Below are positions 1 through 11,356 of a stretch of DNA of 64,000 bases, in pieces; the stretch's first letter is position 1, and every line of letters begins with the position of its first letter. The notes under the pieces were generated by a model that saw nothing but the letters and a program-made list of their open reading frames with translations, ran no database searches and was not told where the DNA came from. Position numbers and translations under genes: made by a program. This DNA comes from Calliopsis andreniformis. Taxonomy: Eukaryota > Arthropoda > Insecta > Hymenoptera > Andrenidae. Where the stretch lies: positions 2,232,001 to 2,296,000 of the forward strand of contig NW_027480481.1 of the NCBI RefSeq assembly GCF_051401765.1, in the 5' to 3' direction.

Positions 1-143
1 TCTTCAATTCTCAATCCTCAGTCCTCAGTCTTCAATCGTCAATCCTCAATCCTCAATCGTCAATCCTCAATCATCAACCATCAATCCCAAATCCTCAATC
101 CTCAATCCTCAATCCTCAATCCTCAATCCTCAATTCTCAGCCC

Positions 144-301
144 TCAATAGAAAATCCTCAATTCCCAGTATTCAATACTCGATCCTCAACCTACAATCTT
201 CAAATCTCAGTTCCCGTACATCAATTCTCAACACTCTATCATCAACCTACAATCTTCAAATCTCAGTTCCCGTACATCAATTCTCAACACTCTATCCTCA
301 A
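144..301 (+). repeat. Cassette subtype E with internal 56-bp tandem duplication
   Basis: The cassette opens with TCAATAG followed by AAAATCC and TCAATTC, and carries the diagnostic string CAGTTCCCGTACATC. A segment of eight heptamers (56 bp) is duplicated in tandem: the string CCTACAATCTT occurs at 190 and again at 246. The same duplication exists at 7990 and 8046 in the second linker L, so it predates the 7.8-kb duplication. Related cassettes without the duplication start at 1585 and 9385. Confidence 0.8.
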
Positions 302-822
302 CGCTCAGTCCTCAATCATCAATCAACAATCCTCAAACCTCTATATTCAATCTTCAATCCTCGACACTCAGTACTCAATCCTCAATCCTCAATCCCCAAC
401 ACTCAATCCTCAACCCTCAGTAGTCAACCCTCAATACTCAATCCTCAATCCTCAATCTTCAATCCTCAATCCTCAATCTTCAATCCTCAATTCTCTGTCC
501 TCAATCCTCTATCCTCAATCCTCAATCCTCAATCCTCAATCCTCAATCCTCAATCCTCAATTGTCAATCCTCAATCCTCAGCCATCAATCCTCAATCCTC
601 AATCCCCAATCATCAATCATCAATCCTCAATCCTCAATCTTCAATCCTCAATACTCAATCCTCAATCCTCAGACCTCGATCCTCAATCCTCAATATTCAA
701 TTAACAATCCTGGAATCTGAAACCTCAATCCACAACCCTCAGTACTCAATCCTCAATCTTCAATCCTCTTACATCTACCATCAATCCTCAATACTTAATC
801 CTCAATCCTCAATCCTCAATGC

Positions 823-940
823 TCAATAGAAAATCCTCAATTCTCTGTTTTCAATACTCAACCCTCAATCTTTAATTTTCAAATCTCAGTTCAGAGACAT
901 CAATCCTCAACACTCTGTCCTCAACACTCAGTCCCCAATC
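823..940 (+). repeat. Cassette subtype D
   Basis: It starts TCAATAG-AAAATCC-TCAATTC and is distinguished by CTCTGTTTTCAATAC and CAGTTCAGAGACATC. Other copies start at 8623 (linker L copy 2), 23198 and 33612 (linker M copies). It keeps heptamer register while differing from TCAATCC in most units, so it is a diverged part of the satellite rather than an insertion. Confidence 0.8.
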
Positions 941-1881
941 TTCAATCATCAAATCCCAATCCATTATCTTCAGTCATCAATCCTCAGTCCACAACATTCA
1001 ATCCTCAATAATCAACACTCAATCCTCGATCCTCAATCCTCAATCCTCAATCCTCAATCCTCAATCCTCAATCCTCAATCCTCAATCCACAACACTCAAT
1101 CCTCAATCCTCAATCTTCAATCATCAATATTCAATCTTCAATCCTCAATGCTCAATCCTCAATCCCCAATCCTCAATCCTCAATCTTCAATCCTCAATCC
1201 TCAAACCTCAATCCTCAATCCTCAATCTTCAATCCTCAATACTCAATCTTCAATCCTCAATCCTCAATCCTCAATACTCAAAACTCATTCTTCAATCCTC
1301 AATACTCAATTTTCAATCCTCAATCGTCAATCCTCAATCCTCAATCCTCATTCTACAATCCTCGATACCCAATCCTCAATCTTCAATCTTCAATCCTCAA
1401 TTCGCAATCCTCAATCCTCAATCCTCAGACCTCAAGTATCAATACTCAACCCTCAGTCCTCGTCCTCAATCCACAACCCTCAATCCTCAATCGTTAATCT
1501 TCATTCATCAATATTCAACCTTCAATCCTGAATCCACAATCCTCAATCCTCAGTCCTCAATCCTCAATCCTCAATTCTCAGCCCTCAATAGAAAATCCTC
1601 AATTCCCATTATTCAATACTCAATCCGCAACCTGCAATCTTCAAATCTCAGTTCCCGAACATCAATTCTCAACACTCTATCCTCAACACTCAGTCCTCAA
1701 TCATCAATCAACAATCCTCAAACCTCTATATTCAATCTTCAATACTCGACACTCAATACTCAATCCTCAATCCTCAATCCTCCATCCTCAACCCTCAATC
1801 CTCAAGCGTCAATCCTGTATCCTCAATCCTCAATCCTCAGCCTTCAATCCTCAATTCTCAATCTTCAGCCCTCAGTCCTCA

Positions 1882-1893
1882 ACAATCAATTGT
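1882..1893. other. Dyad ACAATCAATTGT ahead of a cassette
   Basis: This is a perfect 12-bp inverted repeat (arms ACAAT and ATTGT, 2-bp spacer) lying 25 bp before the cassette that starts at 1907. The same dyad precedes subtype A cassettes at 5653, 9682, 12984, 15285, 17620, 19955, 25677, 28034, 30369, 36091 and 38427. A binding function is only a possibility; the sequence shows only symmetry and conserved spacing. Confidence 0.7.
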
Positions 1894-4800
1894 CAATCCT
1901 CAATCCTCAATGGAATATCCTCAATTCACAGTTTTCAATACTCAATCCCCATAATTCAATCTTCAAATCTCAATCCACAAACATCAATTCTCATCACTCT
2001 ACCCTCAACACTCAGTCCTCAATCTTCAATCCTCAATCCTCAATCCTCAATGTTCAATCCTCAATACTCAATCTTCAATCATCAACCCTCAATCCTCAAT
2101 CCTCAATACTCAGTACTCAATCGTCAATCCTCAATCCCCAATCCTCAATCTTCAATCCTTAAACCTCAATCCTCAATCCTCAATCCTCAATCTTCAATCC
2201 TCAATACTCAATATAGAATCCTCAATCCTCAATCCTCAATCCTCCCATCTTCAATCCTCAATACTCAATCTGCAATCCTCAATCCTCAATCCTCGATCCT
2301 CAGCCCTCAATACTCAAGCGTCAATACTCAATCCTCACTACTCAATCCTCAATCTTCAATCCTCAATTCTCAATCTTCAATCCTCAATCGTCAATTCTCA
2401 ACCCTCAATACTCAATCCTCAAACCTCAACCCTCAACCGACTTTCCTCGTCCTCAATCCTCAAACCTCAATCCGCAATCCTCAATATTCAATCATCAATA
2501 CTCAATCTTCAATCCTCAATCCTCAATCCTCAATCCTCAATCCTCAATCCTCAATCCTCAATATTCAACACACAACCCTCATCCATCAATCCTCAATACT
2601 CAAACATCAATCCTCGATTCTCAATACTCAAAGGAATATACTGAATTCTCATGGTTGAATATTCAATCCCAAATATTCAATAATCAAATCTCAATCCTCA
2701 AACATCAATCCTCAACACTAAATCCTCTACACTCAGTCCTCTCTCTTCAATCCTCCATCCTCAATCCTCAATCCTCAAGCGTCAATCCTCAATCCTCAAT
2801 CCTCAACCCTCAATCCTCAGTCCTCAAACATCAATCCCGAATTCTCAATCCTGAATCCTCAATCTTCAGCCCTCAGTCCTCAACAATCAGTTGTCAATCC
2901 TCAATCCTCAATAGAATATCCTCAATTCACAGTTTTCAATACTCAATCCCCATACTTCAATCTTCAAATCTCAATCCACAAACATCAATTCTCGTCACTC
3001 TACCCACAACACTCAGTCCTCAATCTTCAATCGTCAATCCTCAATCCTCAATCCTCAATGTTCAATCCTCAATACTCAATCTTCAATCATCAATCCTCAG
3101 TTCTCAATCCTCAATACTTAATACTAAATCGTCAATCCTCAATCCCTAATCCTCAACCTTCAATCCTCAATCCTCAATTCTCAATCCACAATCCTCAATC
3201 TTCAATCCTCAATACTTAATATTCAATACTCAATGTTCAATCCTCAACAGCCAATCCTCAATCTTCAATCCTCAATCGTCAATCCTCAATCCTCAATCCT
3301 CAATCCTCAATCCTCAATCCTCAATCCTCAATCCTCAGCCCTCAATCCTCAATCCTCAATTTTCAATCCTCAGTCCCCAATCCTCAATCTTCAACCCTCA
3401 ATCCTCAACCCTCAATCCTCGATCCTCAGTCCTCAATCCTCAATGCTCAATCCTCAATGCTCAATCCGCAATACCCAATCCTCAATCTTCAATCCTCAAT
3501 CCTCAATCCTCAATCCTTAATACTCAATCCCCTATCCTCAGTCCTCAAACCTTAATCCTGAATCCACAATCCTGAATCCTCAATCTTCAGCCCTCAGTCC
3601 TCAACAATCAGTTGTCAATCCTCAATCCTCAATCTTCAATCCTCAATCCTCAATCCGCAATCCTCAATCCTCAATCTTCAATCCTCAATACTCAACCTTC
3701 AATCCTCAATCCTCAATCCTCAATCCTCAATCCTCAATGCTCAATACTCAATCCTCAATCCTCAATCGTCAATCTTCAATCCTCAATACTCAATCTTCAA
3801 TACTCAATCCTCAATCCTCAATCGTCAATCCTCATTCTTCAATCCTCAATACCCAATCCTCAATTTTCAATCCTCAATACTCAATCCTCAATCCTCAATA
3901 CTCAATCGTCAACCCTCAATCCTCAATCCTCAATCCTCAATGTTCAATCCTCAATCACCAATCCTCAACCCTCAATCTTCAATACTCAATACTCAATCTT
4001 CAATCCTCAATCCTCAATCCTCAATCCTCAATCCTCAGTCCACAATCTTCATTCCTCAATCCTCAATCCCCAATCCTCAATCCTCAATCCTCAATCCTCA
4101 ACCGTCAATCTTCAATCCTCATTACTCAATCTTCAATCCTCAATCCTCAATCCTCAATCGTCAATCCTCATTCTTCAATCCTCAATACCCAATCCTCAAT
4201 CTTCAATCCTCAATACTCAATCCTCAATCCTCAATCCTCAATCCTCAATCCTCAATCCTCAAACTTCAATCCTCAGTCCCAAATCCCCAATCCTCAATAC
4301 TCAATCCTAAATCCTCAATCTTCAATCCTCAATACTCGATCTTCAATCCTCAATCCTCAATCCTCAATCCTCAGTCCTCATTGTTCAATACTCAATAACC
4401 GATCCTCAATCCCCAGTCCTCAATCTTCAATCCTCAATGGTCAATCCTCAATCCTCAATGGTCAATCCTCAATCCTCAGTCCCCAGTCCTCAATCCTCAA
4501 TCCTCAACCCTCAAACCTCAATCCTCAACCGTCAGTCCTCGTCCTCAATCGCAAACACTCAATCCTCAATCCTCAATCTTCAATCCTCAATACCCAATAT
4601 TCAATACCCAATCCTCAGTCTTCAATCCTCAATCCTCAATCCTCAAATGTCAATCCTCAATCCTCAGTCCTCAGTCCTCAAACCTCAATCCTCAACCCTG
4701 AGCCCTCATCCTCAATCCTCAATCCTCAATCCTCAATCCTCAGCCTTCAATCCTCAATACTCAACCTTCAATAACCAATCCTCAATCCTCAATCCTCAAT

Positions 4801-5390
4801 ACTCAATACTCAATCGTCAATCCTCAATCCCCAATCCTCAATCTCCAATAATCAATCCTCAATCCCCAATCCTCAACCCTCAATCTTCAATACTCAATAC
4901 TCAATCTTCAATCCTCAATCCTCAATCCTCAATCCTCAATCCTCAGTCCACAATCCTCAATCTTCAATCGTCAATACTCAGCCTTCAATCCTCAATCCTC
5001 AATTCTCAGTCCTCAATCCTCCCATCTTCAATCCTCAATACTCAATCTGCAATACTCAATCCTCAATCCTCCATCCTCAACCCTCAATCCTCAAGCTTCA
5101 ATCCTGTATCCTCAATCCTCAATCCTCAGACTTCAATCCTCAATTCTCAATCTTCAATCCTCAATCCTCAATTCTCAATCCTCAATACTCAATCCTCAAA
5201 CCTCAATCCTCAACCGTCAGTCCTCGTCCTCAATCCTCAAACCTCAATACACAATCCTCAATATTCAATCATCAATACTCAATCTTCAATCCTCAATCCT
5301 CAAGCCTCAATCCTCAATCCTCAATATTCAGCACACAACACTCATCCATCAATCCTCAATACTCAACCATCAATCCTCAATTCTCAATAC

Positions 5391-5520
5391 TCAATAGAAT
5401 ATACTGAATTCTCATGGTTGAATACTCGATCCAAAATATTCAATAAACAAGTCTCAATCCTCAAACATCAATATGCAACACTCAATCCTCAACACTCAGT
5501 CCTCTCTCTTCAATCCTCCA
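5391..5520 (+). repeat. Cassette subtype B (EcoRI-bearing)
   Basis: It opens TCAATAG-AATATAC and carries GAATTC at 5406-5411 followed by TCATGGTTGAATAC. The EcoRI site is always 15 bp after the cassette start. Subtype B cassettes start at 2628, 5391, 10421, 12722, 15023, 17358, 19693, 20702, 25415, 27772, 30107, 31116, 35829 and 38165. Copies in the linkers begin TCAAAGG instead of TCAATAG. Aligned heptamer by heptamer, it resembles subtype A and is likely a paralogue of it. Confidence 0.82.
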
Positions 5521-5652
5521 TCCTCAATCCTCAATCCTCAAGCGTCAATCCTCAATCCTCAATCCCTAATCCTCAACCCTCAATCCTCAGTCCTCAAACC
5601 TGAATCCCGAGTCCTCAATCCTGAATCCTCAATCTTCAGCCCTCAGTCCTCA

Positions 5653-5795
5653 ACAATCAATTGTCAATCCTCAATGCTCAATAGAATATCCTCAATTCAC
5701 AGTTTTCAATACTCAATCCCCATAATTCAATCTTCAAATCTCAATCCACAAACATCAATTCTGATCACTCTACCCTCAACACTCAGTCCTCAATC
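5653..5795 (+). repeat. Dyad plus cassette subtype A (reference copy)
   Basis: The dyad ACAATCAATTGT (5653-5664) precedes TCAATAG at 5678. The following units read in heptamer register: AATATCC, TCAATTC, ACAGTTT, TCAATAC, TCAATCC, CCATAAT and so on, through ACAAACA to TCAACAC and TCAGTCC. Nearly every unit departs from TCAATCC, yet the 7-bp phase is kept. Subtype A cassettes in the left part start at 1907, 2908, 5678, 9707, 10701, 13009, 15310, 17645, 19980, 21122, 25702, 28059, 30394, 31536, 36116 and 38452. Confidence 0.85.
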
Positions 5796-5906
5796 TTCAA
5801 TCCTCAATCCTCAATCCTCAATACTCAATCCGCATTCTTCAATCCTCAATACCCAATCCTCAGTCTTCAATCCTCAATCTTCAAACCTCAATCCGGAATC
5901 CTCAAT

Positions 5907-7375
5907 CCTGAATCCTCAATCTTCAGCCGTCAGTCCTCAACAATCAATTCTCAATCCTCAATCCTCAATCTTCAATCCTCAATCCTCAATCCGCAATCCT
6001 CAATCCTCAATCTTCAATCCTCAATACTCAATCTTCAATCCTCAATCCTCAATCCTCAATCCTCAATCCTCAATCCTCAATCCTGAATACTCAATCCTCA
6101 ATCGTCAATCTTCAATCCTCAATACTCAATCTTCAATACTCAATCCTCAATCCTCAATCGTCAATCCTCATTCTTCAATCCTCAATACCCAATCCTCAAT
6201 TTTCAATCCTCAATACTCAATCCTCAATCCTCAATACTCAATCGTCAACCCTCAATCCTCAATCCTCAATCCTCAATGTTCAATCCTCAATCACCAATCC
6301 TCAACTCTCAATCTTCAATACTCAATACTCAATCTTCAATCCTCAATCCTCAATCCTCAATCCTCAATCCTCAGTCCACAATCTTCATTCCTCAATCCTC
6401 AATCCCCAATCCTCAATCCTCAATCCTCAATCCTCAACCGTCAATCTTCAATCCTCATTACTCAATCTTCAATCCTCAATCCTCAATCCTCAATCGTCAA
6501 TCCTCATTCTTCAATCCTCAATACCCAATCCTCAATCTTCAATCCTCAATACTCAATCCTCAATCCTCAATCCTCAATCCTCAATCCTCAATCCTCAAAC
6601 TTCAATCCTCAGTCCCAAATCCCCAATCCTCAATACTCAATCCTAAATCCTCAATCTTCAATCCTCAATACTCGATCTTCAATCCTCAATCCTCAATCCT
6701 CAATCCTCAGTCCTCATTGTTCAATACTCAATAACCGATCCTCAATCCCCAGTCCTCAATCTTCAATCCTCAATGGTCAATCCTCAATCCTCAATGGTCA
6801 ATCCTCAATCCTCAGTCCCCAGTCCTCAATCCTCAATCCTCAACCCTCAAACCTCAATCCTCAACCGTCAGTCCTCGTCCTCAATAGCAAACACTCAATC
6901 CTCAATCCTCAATCTTCAATCCTCAATACCCAATATTCAATACCCAATCCTCAGTCTTCAATCCTCAATCCTCAATCCTCAAATCTCAATCCTCAATCCT
7001 CAGTCCTCAGTCCTCAAACCTCAATCCTCAACCCTGAGCCCTCATCCTCAATCCTCAATCCTCAATCCTCAATCCTCAGCCTTCAATCCTCAATACTCAA
7101 CCTTCAATAACCAATCCTCAATCCTCAATCCTCAATACTCAATACTCAATCGTCAATCCTCAATCCCCAATCCTCAATCTCCAATAATCAATCCTCAATC
7201 CCCAATCCTCAACCCTCAATCTTCAATACTCAATACTCAATCTTCAATCCTCAATCCTCAATCCTCAATCCTCAATCCTCAGTCCACAATCCACAATCTT
7301 CAATCGTCAATACTCAGCCTTCAATCCTCAATCCTCAATTCTCAGTCCTCAATCCTCCCATCTTCAATCCTCAAT
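5907..7375 (+). repeat. HOR-A unit alpha2, cluster 1, truncated at right
   Basis: It follows alpha1 in tandem with offset 2336 (landmark ATG at 6276). It carries the alpha2 mark AAATCTC where alpha1 has AAATGTC. Homology stops near 7375, after TCCTCCCATCTTCAATCC: the following bases turn to TCAATATTCAATTTTC instead of the expected TCAATACTCAATCTGC. The last third of the unit, including its two cassettes, is therefore missing. Confidence 0.82.
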
Positions 7376-7800
7376 ATTCAATTTTCAACCCTCAATCATC
7401 AATCCTCAATTCTCAATCCTCAATCCTCAATCCTCAATCCTTAATCCTCGATTCTCGATCCTGAATCCTCAGTCCTCAGTCCTCAAACCTCAATCCTGAA
7501 CCCTCAGCCCTCATCCTCCATCCTCAACCCTCAATCCTCAATCCTCAATCCTCAATCTTCAATCCTCAATATTCAATCTTCAATTCTCAATCCTCAATCC
7601 TCAATCCTCAATCCTCAATCGTCAATCCTCAATCCTCAATCCTCAATCCTCAATCGTCAATCCTCAATCGTCTATCCTCAATCCTCAACCACCAATCCTC
7701 AATCCGCAATCCCCAAACCTCAATCCTCAATCGTCAATCCTCAAACCTCAGCCTTCAATCCTCAAACCTTGATCCTCAATCCTCAACCCTCTGTCCTCAT
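7376..7800 (+). repeat. Join segment between truncated alpha2 and second linker L
   Basis: These 425 bp of diverged heptamers lie between the breakpoint in alpha2 and the exact restart of linker L at 7801. Low-copy strings such as CTCAACCACCAATCC (about 7686) are seen here. Part of it probably corresponds to sequence just left of the window. No gene or cassette is seen. Confidence 0.6.
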
Positions 7801-10800
7801 TCTTCAATTCTCAATCCTCAGTCCTCAGTCTTCAATCGTCAATCCTCAATCCTCAATCGTCAATCCTCAATCATCAACCATCAATCCCAAATCCTCAATC
7901 TTCAATCCTCAATCCTCAATCCTCAATCCTCAATTCTCAGCCCTCAATAGAAAATCCTCAATTCCCAGTATTCAATACTCGATCCTCAACCTACAATCTT
8001 CAAATCTCAGTTCCCGTACATCAATTCTCAACACTCTATCCTCAACCTACAATCTTCAAATCTCAGTTCCCGTACATCAATTCTCAACACTCTATCCTCA
8101 ACGCTCAGTCCTCAATCATCAATCAACAATCCTCAAACCTCTATATTCAATCTTCAATCCTCGACACTCAGTACTCAATCCTCAATCCTCAATCCCCAAC
8201 ACTCAATCCTCAACCCTCAGTAGTCAACCCTCAATACTCAATCCTCAATCCTCAATCTTCAATCCTCAATCCTCAATCTTCAATCCTCAATTCTCTGTCC
8301 TCAATCCTCTATCCTCAATCCTCAATCCTCAATCCTCAATCCTCAATCCTCAATCCTCAATTGTCAATCCTCAATCCTCAGCCATCAATCCTCAATCCTC
8401 AATCCCCAATCATCAATCATCAATCCTCAATCCTCAATCTTCAATCCTCAATACTCAATCCTCAATCCTCAGACCTCGATCCTCAATCCTCAATATTCAA
8501 TTAACAATCCTGGAATCTGAAACCTCAATCCACAACCCTCAGTACTCAATCCTCAATCTTCAATCCTCTTACATCTACCATCAATCCTCAATACTTAATC
8601 CTCAATCCTCAATCCTCAATGCTCAATAGAAAATCCTCAATTCTCTGTTTTCAATACTCAACCCTCAATCTTTAATTTTCAAATCTCAGTTCAGAGACAT
8701 CAATCCTCAACACTCTGTCCTCAACACTCAGTCCCCAATCTTCAATCATCAAATCCCAATCCATTATCTTCAGTCATCAATCCTCAGTCCACAACATTCA
8801 ATCCTCAATAATCAACACTCAATCCTCGATCCTCAATCCTCAATCCTCAATCCTCAATCCTCAATCCTCAATCCTCAATCCTCAATCCACAACACTCAAT
8901 CCTCAATCCTCAATCTTCAATCATCAATATTCAATCTTCAATCCTCAATGCTCAATCCTCAATCCCCAATCCTCAATCCTCAATCTTCAATCCTCAATCC
9001 TCAAACCTCAATCCTCAATCCTCAATCTTCAATCCTCAATACTCAATCTTCAATCCTCAATCCTCAATCCTCAATACTCAAAACTCATTCTTCAATCCTC
9101 AATACTCAATTTTCAATCCTCAATCGTCAATCCTCAATCCTCAATCCTCATTCTACAATCCTCGATACCCAATCCTCAATCTTCAATCTTCAATCCTCAA
9201 TTCGCAATCCTCAATCCTCAATCCTCAGACCTCAAGTATCAATACTCAACCCTCAGTCCTCGTCCTCAATCCACAACCCTCAATCGTCAATCGTTAATCT
9301 TCATTCATCAATATTCAACCTTCAATCCTGAATCCACAATCCTCAATCCTCAGTCCTCAATCCTCAATCCTCAATTCTCAGCCCTCAATAGAAAATCCTC
9401 AATTCCCATTATTCAATACTCAATCCGCAACCTGCAATCTTCAAATCTCAGTTCCCGAACATCAATTCTCAACACTCTATCCTCAACACTCAGTCCTCAA
9501 TCATCAATCAACAATCCTCAAACCTCTATATTCAATCTTCAATACTCGACACTCAATACTCAATCCTCAATCCTCAATCCTCCATCCTCAACCCTCAATC
9601 CTCAAGCGTCAATCCTGTATCCTCAATCCTCAATCCTCAGCCTTCAATCCTCAATTCTCAATCTTCAGCCCTCAGTCCTCAACAATCAATTGTCAATCCT
9701 CAATCCTCAATGGAATATCCTCAATTCACAGTTTTCAATACTCAATCCCCATAATTCAATCTTCAAATCTCAATCCACAAACATCAATTCTCATCACTCT
9801 ACCCTCAACACTCAGTCCTCAATCTTCAATCCTCAATCCTCAATCCTCAATGTTCAATCCTCAATACTCAATCTTCAATCATCAACCCTCAATCCTCAAT
9901 CCTCAATACTCAGTACTCAATCGTCAATCCTCAATCCCCAATCCTCAATCTTCAATCCTTAAACCTCAATCCTCAATCCTCAATCCTCAATCTTCAATCC
10001 TCAATACTCAATATAGAATCCTCAATCCTCAATCCTCAATCCTCCCATCTTCAATCCTCAATACTCAATCTGCAATCCTCAATCCTCAATCCTCGATCCT
10101 CAGCCCTCAATACTCAAGCGTCAATACTCAATCCTCACTACTCAATCCTCAATCTTCAATCCTCAATTCTCAATCTTCAATCCTCAATCGTCAATTCTCA
10201 ACCCTCAATACTCAATCCTCAAACCTCAACCCTCAACCGACTTTCCTCGTCCTCAATCCTCAAACCTCAATCCGCAATCCTCAATATTCAATCATCAATA
10301 CTCAATCTTCAATCCTCAATCCTCAATCCTCAATCCTCAATCCTCAATCCTCAATATTCAACACACAACCCTCATCCATCAATCCTCAATACTCAAACAT
10401 CAATCCTCGATTCTCAATACTCAAAGGAATATGCTGAATTCTCATGGTTGAATATTCAATCCCAAATATTCAATAATCAAATCTCAATCCTCAAACATCA
10501 ATCCTCAACACTCAATCCTCTACACTCAGTCCTCTCTCTTCAATCCTCCATCCTCAATCCTCAATCCTCAAGCGTCAATCCTCAATCCTCAATCCTCAAC
10601 CCTCAATCCTCAGTCCTCAAACATCAATCCCGAATTCTCAATCCTGAATCCTCAATCTTCAGCCCTCAGTCCTCAACAATCAGTTGTCAATCCTCAATCC
10701 TCAATAGAATATCCTCAATTCACAGTTTTCAATACTCAATCCCCATACTTCAATCTTCAAATCTCAATCCACAAACATCAATTCTCGTCACTCTACCCAC

Positions 10801-11356
10801 AACACTCAGTCCTCAATCTTCAATCGTCAATCCTCAATCCTCAATCCTCAATGTTCAATCCTCAATACTCAATCTTCAATCATCAACCCTCAGTTCTCAA
10901 TCCTCAATACTTAATACTAAATCGTCAATCCTCAATCCCTAATCCTCAACCTTCAATCCTCAATCCTCAATTCTCAATCCACAATCCTCAATCTTCAATC
11001 CTCAATACTTAATATTCAATACTCAATGTTCAATCCTCAACAGCCAATCCTCAATCTTCAATCCTCAATCGTCAATCCTCAATCCTCAATCCTCAATCCT
11101 CAATCCTCAATCCTCAATCCTCAGCCCTCAATCCTCAATCCTCAATTTTCAATCCTCAGTCCCCAATCCTCAATCTTCAACCCTCAATCCTCAACCCTCA
11201 ATCCTCGATCCTCAGTCCTCAATCCTCAATGCTCAATCCTCAATGCTCAATCCGCAATACCCAATCCTCAATCTTCAATCCTCAATCCTCAATCCTCAAT
11301 CCTTAATACTCAATCCCCTATCCTCAGTCCTCAAACCTTAATCCTGAATCCACAAT
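7801..11356 (+). repeat. Linker L, copy 2
   Basis: It repeats 1-3570 with only scattered substitutions and two 7-bp losses (near 10,350 and about 11,100). Its start marks a 7,800-bp tandem block (linker L + alpha1 + alpha2). Cassettes start at 7944, 8623, 9385, 9707, 10421 and 10701, each at the position predicted from copy 1. No gene is seen. Confidence 0.88.

Larger units (their letters stand above)
1..3570 (+). repeat. Linker L, copy 1 (left-truncated by window or starting here)
   Basis: This is a divergent heptamer block that precedes the first HOR-A unit. It is repeated almost base for base at 7801-11356, first with offset 7800, then 7793 after a 7-bp loss near 10,350, then 7786 after another 7-bp loss. 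It holds cassettes of subtype E (from 144 and 1585), D (823), A (1907, 2908) and B (2628). Parts of it recur inside linker M: about 380-1030 near 22,750 and 33,160; 2040-2740 near 20,111 and 30,526; and 3400-3570 near 23,420 and 33,840. Position 1 matches position 7801, so a further copy may lie upstream. No gene is seen. Confidence 0.85.
3571..5906 (+). repeat. HOR-A unit alpha1, cluster 1
   Basis: This is a 2,336-bp unit and the reference copy for HOR-A. It starts at CCTGAATCCTCAATCTTCAG; a landmark ATG (caATGttcaatcc) lies at 3940. It ends with a subtype B cassette (5391) and a subtype A cassette (5678), 287 bp (41 heptamers) apart. Alpha1 is recognised by AAATGTC at about 4646 and a HindIII site AAGCTT at 5093-5098. 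Equivalent alpha1 units start at 11357 (with deletions), 23595 and 34009. The long open frames in it lie in different, overlapping frames and are not considered genes. Confidence 0.88.

Noticed and set aside
1882..1960. Promoter or terminator at cassettes (AT-rich AATAT strings, TTTT runs).
   Set aside because: No gene to serve, no paired promoter elements, and no GC-rich hairpin with a T-run. The strings are heptamer variants.
5395..5442. Stem formed by GAATAT and ATATTC in subtype B cassettes.
   Set aside because: Six-bp arms separated by more than 35 bp in AT-rich sequence are expected by chance and are not conserved in subtype A.
5391..5520. Cassettes as remnants of an inserted transposon.
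   Set aside because: They stay in 7-bp register with the flanks, have no terminal inverted repeats or target-site duplications that I can see, and contain no coding. They look like diverged heptamers.
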